A stretch of DNA of 6,041 bases, taken from positions 1-6,041 of the forward strand of contig JACORX010000307.1 of NCBI GenBank assembly GCA_016179165.1, written 5' to 3'. Under the pieces are notes generated by a model. That model had not been told where the DNA came from. It saw only the letters and a list, made by a program, of their open reading frames with translations, and searched no databases. Shown piece by piece: positions 1 to 5,640 of the stretch (positions within the stretch are counted from its first letter, which is position 1; each line of letters starts with the position of its first letter). Made by a program: the position numbers and the translations under genes. This DNA comes from Candidatus Rokuibacteriota bacterium (lineage in GTDB: Bacteria > Methylomirabilota > Methylomirabilia > Rokubacteriales > CSP1-6).

Positions 1-86
1 ATGCTGCCGGCCTCGGAGGGCAGCGCGCCGATGAGCGGGTAGACGGCCAGCAGGAGCAGGAGGACGGCGGGGAGCGCAGTTCTCAC
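1..86 (-). CDS. N-terminus of a membrane or exported protein (partial)
   Basis: Reading the minus strand from a GTG at 86-84 gives 28 codons that run off the left edge of the window. They begin with a short basic/polar stretch (M-R-T), followed by a strongly hydrophobic run (ALPAVLLLLLAVYPLIGAL) and then a small polar stretch (PSEAGS). This is either a first transmembrane helix, as in an ABC-type permease, or a signal peptide; the visible part cannot separate these. The ATGs at 100 and 97 are in another frame and stop at once, so GTG 86 is the likely start, although no clear ribosome binding site precedes it. It diverges from the PIG-L gene, leaving a short shared upstream region. No family is assigned. 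Confidence 0.5.
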   Translation of the reverse strand, partial: MRTALPAVLLLLLAVYPLIGALPSEAGS

Positions 87-112
87 GAGGGCCGCATCAT
101 AGCAAATCGGGG

Positions 113-118
113 TAGAAT
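113..118 (+). promoter_or_regulatory. possible -10 box for the PIG-L gene cluster
   Basis: TAGAAT matches the sigma-70 -10 consensus at five of six positions and lies in a locally AT-richer patch (96-118) of the divergent gap. No convincing -35 hexamer is found 17 bp upstream. If real, transcription would begin near 125 and leave a leader of about 28 nt before the ATG at 153. The in-frame ATG at 117 would then be part of the promoter and not a start codon. Confidence 0.25.
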
Positions 119-152
119 GGCCGAAGCTCTCAACCCCGAACGAGGAGAGGAC

Positions 153-854
153 ATGCCCGAGCGGATCAAGCGTGTGATGGTCGTGACCGCGCACCCGGAC
201 GATTCGGAGTTCGGCGCGGGCGGCACCGTGGCGAAGCTCACGAGGGAAGGCAAGACCGTCATCTACTGCATCCTCACGAACGGCAACAAGGGCTCGATCG
301 ACCGCAGCATGACGCCTGAACGGCTGGTCGGGATCCGCGAGGAGGAGCAGAAAAACGCCGCGCGCGTCCTCGGGGTGGACACGGTGGACTTCCTCGGTTT
401 CCCGGACTGCGAGCTCGAGAACACCCGCGAGTCCCGGATGGCCGTCACGGCCGCCATCAGACGCCACAAGCCGGATCTGATCATCTGTCAGAATCCGAAC
501 CGGACGAAGAATCTCGGCGGCTCCCATCGCGACCACCGGGTGGCCGCCGGCATCGCGCTCGACTGCGTCTACCCCCTGGCGCGGGACCACATGGCGTTCC
601 CCGAGCTGATGGCGCAGGGGCTCGAGCCGCACAGGGTCAAGGAAGTGCATATGATGTGGTGGGACGACCCCGAGGTCGTCGTCGACACCTCCGACACGAT
701 CGACCTCAAGATCAAGGCGCTCCAGTGTCACGTGAGCCAACTTCCCGATTTGGCGGGAATGGAGAAGCGTGTCCGCGAGCGCGGCGCCCTGCTCGGGAAA
801 CCAAAAGGCTACGCCTACGCCGAGACCTTCGACCGCATCCTGATCGAGCGCTAG
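153..854 (+). CDS. PIG-L/LmbE-family zinc-dependent deacetylase
   Basis: A 233-residue protein of the PIG-L (LmbE-like) family. These are zinc hydrolases that remove N-acetyl or other acyl groups from amino sugars and related small molecules (known members: GlcNAc-PI, mycothiol and bacillithiol deacetylases). The N-terminal family motif AHPDDSEFGAGG begins at residue 13: His14 and Asp17 are expected zinc ligands and Asp16 the general base. The second motif, SHRDHR, at 124-129 supplies the third ligand, His128. The length is normal for the family and there is no signal peptide, so it is probably cytoplasmic. I chose ATG 153 because GAGGAG at 142-147 sits 5 nt upstream and the protein then starts just before the first strand. 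An in-frame ATG at 117 would add 12 residues but has only a weak ribosome site. It is first in a plus-strand cluster, 51 nt before the acyl ligase gene. The substrate is unknown; the family call is firm. Confidence 0.9.
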   Translation: MPERIKRVMVVTAHPDDSEFGAGGTVAKLTREGKTVIYCILTNGNKGSIDRSMTPERLVGIREEEQKNAARVLGVDTVDFLGFPDCELENTRESRMAVTAAIRRHKPDLIICQNPNRTKNLGGSHRDHRVAAGIALDCVYPLARDHMAFPELMAQGLEPHRVKEVHMMWWDDPEVVVDTSDTIDLKIKALQCHVSQLPDLAGMEKRVRERGALLGKPKGYAYAETFDRILIER

Positions 855-890
855 CCGCGGGCCCGGCCCACTTCTACCGCATCCTGATCG
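827..890 (+). repeat. short direct repeat spanning the PIG-L stop codon
   Basis: A 20-nt segment at 827-846, encoding the TFDRILI tail of the PIG-L protein, recurs at 871-890 in the intergenic gap with a single mismatch (G831/T875). The shared core is ACCGCATCCTGATCG. The copies are offset by 44 bp, so the second is out of the gene's reading frame and lies just before the ribosome site of the next gene. It may be the remnant of a small tandem duplication of the gene's 3' end. Confidence 0.6.
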
Positions 891-891
891 C

Positions 892-896
892 GGAGG
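892..896 (+). promoter_or_regulatory. ribosome binding site of the acyl-AMP ligase
   Basis: GGAGG lies 9 nt before the ATG at 906. It favours that ATG over the second in-frame ATG at 924. Confidence 0.6.
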
Positions 897-905
897 ACTC
901 CCCTG

Positions 906-2510
906 ATGGCGGGATCGACAACGATGCCGACAACGCTGACCGAGCTGATGGGCCGGCGGGTCTCGGCCGAGCCGGACGCGTCGTACTTCCATCTCTACGA
1001 CGAGACGGTCACCTACGGCCGGCTCTGGAAGGAAAGCGCCCGCTACGCCGCCGGGCTCCGCCGGGCGGGCATCGACCGCGGCGACAAGGTCTGCCTCATC
1101 TATCCCACGTGCAAAGAGTTCTTCTTCACCTTTTTCGGCGCGCTCCGCCTGGGCGCCGTCCCGGTGCCGCTCTACCCGACACTGGGCGTCGAGGCGACGG
1201 CGGGCGTCTTCCGCGACTCCGAAGCCAAGGCCGTCGCCACCATCGGCTGGTTCCGCAAGGGTGTGGAGGAGAGCCAGGCCGCCGCGTCAAGTATCCGGCA
1301 CGTGCTCGAGCCGCAGGACCTCGAAGTGGACGGGCCCGCTCCCGCCTTCCCCACGCCGGCCGAGACCGACACTGCCTTCATCCAGTACACCTCCGGCAGC
1401 ACCGGCAATCCCCTGGGCGTGGTGCTGAGCCACGCCAACGTCACGCAGACCGTCGCCTTCATGGCGGAGGCGGCTCAGCTCACTCGCGAGGACGTGGTCG
1501 TGTCGTGGCTGCCGCTGTACCACGACATGGGGCTGATCGGCTGCGCCTTCACGCCGTCCTCGATGGGCGCGGATCTGTGGCTCCTGCCGCCCGACCTCAA
1601 GAATCCCCGCGTCTGGCTCGAGCTCGTGACCAGGGTACGCGCCACCTTCACGGTGTCGCCGGATTTCGGCTTCAGGAACTGCGTGCGCAACATCGGCGAT
1701 GTCTCGGGCATCGATCTCTCGTCGGTCAAGCAGGCGCTCTCGGGCGCCGAGCCCGTGCGCGTCAGCACCATCGAGGCGTTCGAGAAGAAGTTCGGCGTCC
1801 AGAACCTGATCACGCCGGCCTACGGGCTGGCCGAGGCGACGCTGGCCGTGGCCATCTGGCCGCGCAGGACGCCGCTCCGCCCCGACCCGTCTGGCAAGTT
1901 CCTATCGGTCGGGCAACCGTGCAGGGGCGTGTCGGTCAGGATCGTGGATGAGGCGGGGCCGGTCGCGCCGGGGATCGAGGGCGAGATCTGCGTCAAGAGC
2001 CCCGGCGTCATGCAGGGCTATCACAACAACCCCGAAGCGACGCGCCGAGCGATCTCCCCCGACGGGTGGCTGCGCACCGGCGATCTCGGATTCGTCGACC
2101 GCGAGGGCTACCTCTTCGTCACCGGGCGGCTCAAGGACCTCATCATCGTGGGCGGTGAGAACATCGTGCCCGTCGACGTCGAGGAGATCGTGGACCATAT
2201 CCCCGGCGTGCGGTACTCGGCCGCCGTCGGCATCGATAGCGAGCGGACAGGCAGCCAGCGCCTCCACGTCGTCGCCGAGGTGCGCGAGGGCGCCGGCGAC
2301 ACGGAGGCGTTACGCTCCCTCGTCCGCGAGATCGTCCAGCGCGTCCATCACGGGCGCGGCCACCGCCCCGCCCGCGTCCTCCTCGTCCGCCCGGGCACCA
2401 TCCCCAAGACGTCGAGCGGCAAGATCCAGCACTCCCGGCTCTGCCAGATGATCACCGGCGGCGAACTCGGCGATCGTCTCGTCTATTCCTCGGGCGCCCA
2501 CAGGGAGTAG
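906..2510 (+). CDS. acyl-AMP ligase / acyl-CoA synthetase (ANL superfamily)
   Basis: A 534-residue adenylate-forming enzyme that should activate a carboxylic (probably fatty) acid with ATP to an acyl-adenylate and pass it to CoA or a carrier protein. Motifs in order: phosphate loop YTSGSTGNPLGV (161-172), WLPLYHDMGLIG (201-212), YGLAEAT (306-312), LRTGDLGF (389-396), hinge GRLKDLIIVGGENI (407-420) and PKTSSGKIQ (500-508) with the expected catalytic Lys506. The first half, notably YHDMGL and SPDFGFRNCV, resembles fatty acyl-AMP ligases (FAAL). The GGENIVPVDVEE segment and the short stretch before FLSVGQP are more like CoA ligases, so the acceptor is uncertain. The usual phosphate-loop lysine is Leu170 (codon CTG at 1413-1415). 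Full length, no transmembrane segment. GGAGG at 892-896 supports the start. The stop is 3 nt before the next start, so the two are probably co-transcribed. No carrier-protein gene is present in the window. Confidence 0.9.
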   Translation: MAGSTTMPTTLTELMGRRVSAEPDASYFHLYDETVTYGRLWKESARYAAGLRRAGIDRGDKVCLIYPTCKEFFFTFFGALRLGAVPVPLYPTLGVEATAGVFRDSEAKAVATIGWFRKGVEESQAAASSIRHVLEPQDLEVDGPAPAFPTPAETDTAFIQYTSGSTGNPLGVVLSHANVTQTVAFMAEAAQLTREDVVVSWLPLYHDMGLIGCAFTPSSMGADLWLLPPDLKNPRVWLELVTRVRATFTVSPDFGFRNCVRNIGDVSGIDLSSVKQALSGAEPVRVSTIEAFEKKFGVQNLITPAYGLAEATLAVAIWPRRTPLRPDPSGKFLSVGQPCRGVSVRIVDEAGPVAPGIEGEICVKSPGVMQGYHNNPEATRRAISPDGWLRTGDLGFVDREGYLFVTGRLKDLIIVGGENIVPVDVEEIVDHIPGVRYSAAVGIDSERTGSQRLHVVAEVREGAGDTEALRSLVREIVQRVHHGRGHRPARVLLVRPGTIPKTSSGKIQHSRLCQMITGGELGDRLVYSSGAHRE

Positions 2511-2513
2511 CAC

Positions 2514-3437
2514 ATGGAATTCGGATGCCACCTGCCCATCTTCGGTCCCGCCGCCACCCGCGCGGGTCTGCTCACCTTTGGCCGGGAGATGGAGCGGCTC
2601 GGCTACGAGAGCCTCTGGGCGAGCGACCACATCGTCATCCCGCACACGATCCGCTCGCGCTATCCGTACAGCGACACGGGGCAGTTCCCGCTGGCGCCGG
2701 ACGCGACCTTCCTCGAGCCGCTGACGGCGCTCGCCCTGGTCGCCGGGGTGACCGAGCGCGCGAAGCTCGGCACCACGGTCCTCGTCCTGCCCCACCGCCA
2801 CCCGGTGCTGGCGGCCAAGGCGCTGGCCACCCTCGACCACCTCTCGGGCGGCCGCGTCATCCTGGGCGCGGGCGTCGGCTGGATGCGCGAGGAGATCGAG
2901 ATCCTGGGCGCGCCCTTCGCGGAGCGCGGCGCCTGGTCCGACGAGGCGATCCGGATCATGCGCGCCTGCTGGCGGGACGAGCGCACCAGCTTTCACGGAC
3001 GCTTCTTCAACTTCGACGACATCGGATGCTTCCCCAAGCCCGTCCGCGGCGACATCCCCATCTGGATGGGTGGGCACGCCAAGCCCGCGCTCAGGCGCAT
3101 CGTCGCGCTGGCGGACGGCTGGCACTCGGCCTTCCCCACCGCGGCCGGCCTCGAGAGCGGCCTCGGCGAGCTGCGCGAGGAGTGCGCCAGGCAGAAGCGG
3201 CGGTTCGACGAGCTGACCATCACGATGCGCGCGGGCCTCGCCATCCGGCCGGCCCCGGGCGGCCCGGACCGCAAGGCGCTCCAGGGCACGCCGGAGGAGA
3301 TCGTGGAGGATCTCAGGCGCTTCAAGGCTCTCGGAGTGAGCCACGTGCTGATGGAGGCAAGCTATCGCGACCTCGCCCACATGATCCGCACCTTCGAGAC
3401 CTTCGCGCGCGACATCCGGCCGCGCGTCCAAGCATAG
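2514..3437 (+). CDS. LLM-class flavin oxidoreductase, probably F420-dependent
   Basis: A 307-residue protein of the bacterial luciferase-like monooxygenase superfamily, a TIM-barrel fold binding FMN or coenzyme F420. Visible family landmarks are WASDHI (35-40), the central KLGTTVLVLPHRHPVLAAK (84-102), LDHLSGGRVILGAGVGW (107-123) followed by MREEIEILGAPFAERG, and PIWMGGHAKPALRR (182-195) followed by ADGWH. The GVGW..EE.E.LG pattern with PIW.GG is typical of the F420-type subgroup sometimes labelled TIGR03619; the cofactor is inferred from this resemblance and not proven. GGGAG at 2503-2507, inside the end of the ligase gene, lies 6 nt before the ATG, so translation is probably coupled to the ligase. 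It is the last gene of the cluster and converges on the 2OG oxygenase gene across a repeat-filled gap. The length is normal. The substrate is not readable. Confidence 0.9.
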   Translation: MEFGCHLPIFGPAATRAGLLTFGREMERLGYESLWASDHIVIPHTIRSRYPYSDTGQFPLAPDATFLEPLTALALVAGVTERAKLGTTVLVLPHRHPVLAAKALATLDHLSGGRVILGAGVGWMREEIEILGAPFAERGAWSDEAIRIMRACWRDERTSFHGRFFNFDDIGCFPKPVRGDIPIWMGGHAKPALRRIVALADGWHSAFPTAAGLESGLGELREECARQKRRFDELTITMRAGLAIRPAPGGPDRKALQGTPEEIVEDLRRFKALGVSHVLMEASYRDLAHMIRTFETFARDIRPRVQA

Positions 3438-3466
3438 TCTCCCGCCCGAGGAGCCTAGCTTCCTCC

Positions 3467-3555
3467 GCCCGGCCGGAGGGAGGCCCGGGGCGCCCCCGTC
3501 ACCCCCAACTGCACGGGGGTTCGGGGGGCATCCCCGGGCCTCCCTCCGGCCGGGC
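3467..3555. terminator. large hairpin between convergent genes, possible bidirectional terminator
   Basis: Arms 3467-3490 and 3532-3555 are a perfect 24-bp inverted repeat. The stem continues inward after a small bulge as GCCCCC (3492-3497)/GGGGGC (3524-3529) and then ACCCCC (3501-3506)/GGGGGT (3515-3520), closed by an 8-nt loop (AACTGCAC). That gives about 36 base pairs, almost all G-C. Its position 29 bp after the LLM stop and 86 bp beyond the oxygenase stop would let it stop transcription from both sides. No T-tract follows on either strand, so it is not a canonical intrinsic terminator. Confidence 0.5.
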
Positions 3556-3590
3556 TCCCGCGTGGTTTCCGGGGCGCCCCGGCGCTGCTT

Positions 3591-3634
3591 CGCACCCGGG
3601 CGGCGCCCCTGGTCTCTCCGCACCCGGGCGGCGC
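3591..3634. repeat. two 16-bp direct repeats
   Basis: CGCACCCGGGCGGCGC occurs at 3591-3606 and again, without mismatch, at 3619-3634 (period 28 bp). Both lie in the right half of the intergenic element, and the second runs into its right terminal repeat. Only two copies exist, so this is not an array. Confidence 0.75.
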
Positions 3635-3641
3635 AAGGAAG

Positions 3642-4355
3642 CTATGCGGCGTTGTGGAAGATGACGCCGAGCGTGTACCGCTCGCCCGAGAGGACGCGGC
3701 TCACGCCGTGACGCATGGTGACGCGGTGGTGGCCGCGGGCGCCCGGCGCGGGCCGGTATCGCGTCGTGAAGATCACCGCCTCGCCCTGCTCGAGGCGTAC
3801 CACGCTGCCACGGGACTGGGCGCGCGGGCGCTGCTCGACCAGCAGGAACTCCCCGCCCTCGAAATCCTTGCCCGGCTCGCTCAGCAGCACCGTCAGCTGG
3901 ATGGGAAAGACCACGTCGCCGTAGAGATCCTGGTGGAGGCAGTTGTAGCCTCCGGCCTCATAGCGCAGGAGCAGCGGCGTGGGCTTCCTCTGGCCGCGGC
4001 GCGCGCAGAGAGCCAGCAGTCCGGCGAGGTCCGCGGAGTGGCTGACCCGCGTCTTGAGCGCGGCCTCCCATCGGTTGGCGATCAGCGCCAGCGGCGGGTA
4101 GGCGCGCTCGCGAATCTCCCGAACGACAGGCGGCAGCGGGTCAGAGAAGTACTTGTACTCGCCCACCCCGAAGCGGTAGCGCGCCATGTTCACCCGACTC
4201 CTGAAGCGAGCGTCATCGACGTAGAGGGCGCGAAGCTCCGCGCATTCGGAGGGGCTCAGGAGCGCGGGAGTCCGGGCCTGGCCCCACTCATCGAGCGATG
4301 TCCCGATGCGCGCCCAGTCGAGCCGGGCCAGCCGCTCGGCGAGCGACACGCTCAC
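3642..4355 (-). CDS. 2OG-Fe(II) oxygenase, prolyl-hydroxylase-like
   Basis: A cytoplasmic protein of about 237 residues with the double-stranded beta-helix signature of 2-oxoglutarate/Fe(II)-dependent oxygenases. Numbered from GTG 4355, the iron-binding HxD is His141-Asp143 in YNCLHQDLYG. The strand FPIQLTVLLSEP and EGGEFLLVEQ follow, the distal iron ligand is probably His216 in MRHGVSRV, and Arg226 in GERYTLGVIFH should bind 2-oxoglutarate. This resembles the prolyl-4-hydroxylase-like branch (COG3826 type) more than classical AlkB, and the substrate is unknown. Its place directly after an alkylguanine methyltransferase suggests an alkylation-repair or stress role, an inference from context. 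Start: the GTG at 4355 overlaps the upstream TGA as GTGA. A GTG at 4382 would add 9 residues and a GTG at 4349 would remove two; none has a good ribosome site, so coupled translation is likely. The TAG stop lies in the terminal arm of the intergenic repeat. Confidence 0.85.
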   Translation of the reverse strand: MSVSLAERLARLDWARIGTSLDEWGQARTPALLSPSECAELRALYVDDARFRSRVNMARYRFGVGEYKYFSDPLPPVVREIRERAYPPLALIANRWEAALKTRVSHSADLAGLLALCARRGQRKPTPLLLRYEAGGYNCLHQDLYGDVVFPIQLTVLLSEPGKDFEGGEFLLVEQRPRAQSRGSVVRLEQGEAVIFTTRYRPAPGARGHHRVTMRHGVSRVLSGERYTLGVIFHNAA

Positions 4356-5065
4356 GCCGCTTGCGGCTTGCAGACCTTGCACGGGCGGTAGCCGACGGAG
4401 CGCGCGTCGTCCACCGACGCGAAGACCACGCGGTTGTCGGGGCGCATGTGGCGGCCGTGCACGCAGCCCACGCGGCAGACGATGTGGGTGCTGGCGCAGC
4501 CTTCGTAGACAGGTGTGGTCCGCTCGAGAGAGAGCAGCCGGCTCTTCACGTCCATGCCGAAGAGATAGCCACCGAGCCCGCCGCCCGTCTGGAGGACCCG
4601 ATGGCAGGGCACGATGAAGGGCACGGGATTCCTTCCGAGCGCCGTGCCGACGGCCCGCACCGCTCGAGGATGCCCGATCCTCTGGGCGACCCAGGCGTAG
4701 GGACGCACCTCGCCGAACGGGATGCTGCGGGCCGCGGCGAGGACCTTCTTCTGGAAGTCCGGCGCTTCGGAGAGATCCACCGGCACGGAGAAGAAGGCCC
4801 GCTTGCCCTGGAAGTACTCGGCAAGCTCCTCGCGCGCCCGCTGCGCCACTCTGCGCGCCGCCGCCGTGGCCGGCCTCTCCAGCGGCTCGGCGCGGATCAG
4901 CGAGACGCCCTCGGGGGTCGCCTGGATGGAAATCTTGCCGAGGAGCCGGCCTGTCCCCCGCATCGCCGCGCGCGCGGCCATCAGCACCCCCTTTGCCAGA
5001 TCTCCAGGCTCGGCGTCGGGCTGGAAGTACCGCTTGAGGATGTCGTCGATGCGGTCCGTCTTCAT
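4352..5065 (-). CDS. O6-alkylguanine-DNA methyltransferase fused to a C-terminal Ada zinc-binding domain
   Basis: A 237-residue protein with two repair domains. Residues about 42-181 are an O6-alkylguanine-DNA alkyltransferase (Ogt/Ada-C type): IPFGEVRPYAWVA (115-127), RAVGTALGRNP (137-147), the acceptor motif PCHR with Cys154, and GGYLFG. Residues about 186-234 are an Ada N-type zinc domain with all four expected cysteines: Cys197 and Cys201 (IVCRVGC), Cys229 and Cys232 (RPCKVC). By alignment with E. coli Ada, Cys197 corresponds to Cys38, the methylphosphotriester acceptor. E. coli Ada has the zinc domain first, then an AraC-type helix-turn-helix, then the methyltransferase; here the order is reversed and no helix-turn-helix is present. 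Residues 1-40 match nothing I recognise. The ATG at 5065 has AAAGGAG just upstream and overlaps the sigma-factor stop as ATGA. Although the frame stays open upstream to about 5410, that part is the sigma-factor gene in another frame. Confidence 0.9.
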   Translation of the reverse strand: MKTDRIDDILKRYFQPDAEPGDLAKGVLMAARAAMRGTGRLLGKISIQATPEGVSLIRAEPLERPATAAARRVAQRAREELAEYFQGKRAFFSVPVDLSEAPDFQKKVLAAARSIPFGEVRPYAWVAQRIGHPRAVRAVGTALGRNPVPFIVPCHRVLQTGGGLGGYLFGMDVKSRLLSLERTTPVYEGCASTHIVCRVGCVHGRHMRPDNRVVFASVDDARSVGYRPCKVCKPQAA

Positions 5066-5580
5066 GCCGGATCTCCTTTGGTGAGCGCCGTCTTGAGCAG
5101 GCTCTTGCCCCGCTGGAGCTGGCTCTTCACCGTGTTGATCGAGATGCCGCGGATGCGCGCGAGCTCGCCGTAGGAAAGCCCGTCCACGTACCGCAGCGCT
5201 AGGAGCACGCGCGCCTCGGTCGGCACGCGGTGGAGCGCGCGGCGGAGGTCGAGGTGCTCGCCCGGGGGATCGGGGCGCGCCGGAGGCTCGATCTCGCCCG
5301 AGCGGCTCTTGCGGCGCCTCAGCTCGTCCACGCACACGTTGGTCAGGATCCGGTACAGCCACGTGGACACGGCCCACTCGGAGCGATACGTCCCCGCGCC
5401 CAGGTAGCACTGGAGGAGCGCCCGCTGCACGGCATCTTCAGCGTCGGCCCGCGACCCCAAGAGGCGCCGCGCCACCCCGAGCAGCCGCCCCCCGTACCGC
5501 CCGACCAGCTCGCCAAAGGCCGCCTCGTCTCCCAGCACCACCCGCCCCATCCAGCGCCGCTCCTCCCCCAAATCGTCCAT
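5062..5580 (-). CDS. ECF-type RNA polymerase sigma factor
   Basis: A 172-residue sigma-70 family protein of extracytoplasmic-function size with only regions 2 and 4. Region 2 (about 12-91) contains GDEAAFGELVGRYG, the core-binding ADAEDAVQRALLQCY (45-59) and STWLYRILTNVCVDELRRRK (72-91), which recognises the -10 element. A proline-rich linker (99-106) leads to region 4 (about 113-165), where YGELARIRGISINTVKSQLQRGK forms the helix-turn-helix for the -35. There is no C-terminal sensory extension and no recognisable anti-sigma gene next to it. Its stop overlaps the start of the Ada-like gene (ATGA), so the two are translationally coupled. ATG 5580 has a close GAGG. The in-frame ATG at 5550 is preceded by GGAGGAG, but that would trim the protein to five residues before GDEAAF, so I prefer 5580. 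It probably directs its own cassette, an inference. Confidence 0.92.
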   Translation of the reverse strand: MDDLGEERRWMGRVVLGDEAAFGELVGRYGGRLLGVARRLLGSRADAEDAVQRALLQCYLGAGTYRSEWAVSTWLYRILTNVCVDELRRRKSRSGEIEPPARPDPPGEHLDLRRALHRVPTEARVLLALRYVDGLSYGELARIRGISINTVKSQLQRGKSLLKTALTKGDPA

Positions 5581-5640
5581 ACACCCTCATATACGCAGAG
5601 AGACAACGGAACGGGCGGAAATGGAGCCGGGAGAGATGGA

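Larger units (their letters stand above)
3456..3644. repeat. GC-rich palindromic intergenic element with short terminal inverted repeats
   Basis: This 189-bp block fills nearly the whole gap between the convergent LLM and 2OG oxygenase genes. It starts with TAGCTTCCT (3456-3464) and ends with the exact complement AGGAAGCTA (3636-3644). After a 4-nt offset the match continues as CCGCCCGG (3465-3472) against 3624-3631. Both ends carry TA, as would a TA target duplication. Inside are a large hairpin (3467-3555), the perfect 14-bp palindrome CCGGGGCGCCCCGG (3569-3582) and a pair of 16-bp direct repeats. No open reading frame is convincing. The right end supplies the TAG stop of the oxygenase gene. 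It could be a MITE-like or REP-like dispersed element, or simply a bidirectional transcription barrier. The mobile origin is inference; the repeat structure is seen directly. Confidence 0.6.

Noticed and set aside
117..152. Upstream ATG at 117 as the PIG-L start
   Set aside because: It overlaps a -10-like TAGAAT and has only a weak ribosome site, whereas ATG 153 has GAGGAG at good spacing; not fully excluded.
656..1951. Long open frame on the plus strand overlapping PIG-L and the acyl ligase
   Set aside because: It is an arginine/proline/glycine-rich shadow of two clearly recognised genes in another frame, typical of high-GC DNA.
2310..3623. 437-codon open frame on the minus strand opposite the LLM gene
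   Set aside because: Low-complexity R/A/G/E-rich translation with no motif; it lies opposite the well-supported LLM gene and runs through the repeat element.
3591..3634. Possible CRISPR repeats
   Set aside because: Only two 16-bp copies separated by 12 bp, within a palindromic intergenic element; no array and no cas genes.
3438..3641. Structured noncoding RNA or riboswitch in the convergent gap
   Set aside because: The fold is symmetric on both strands and lies downstream of both genes, which fits a repeat or terminator better than a riboswitch or small-RNA gene.
3654..4391. Plus-strand open frame opposite the 2OG oxygenase
   Set aside because: It mirrors the oxygenase gene, whose iron- and 2-oxoglutarate-binding motifs are clear on the minus strand.
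5066..5410. N-terminal extension of the Ada-like gene in an open frame up to 5410
   Set aside because: This part is out of frame with the real sigma-factor gene and is low-complexity; the ATG at 5065 has a strong ribosome site and an ATGA overlap.
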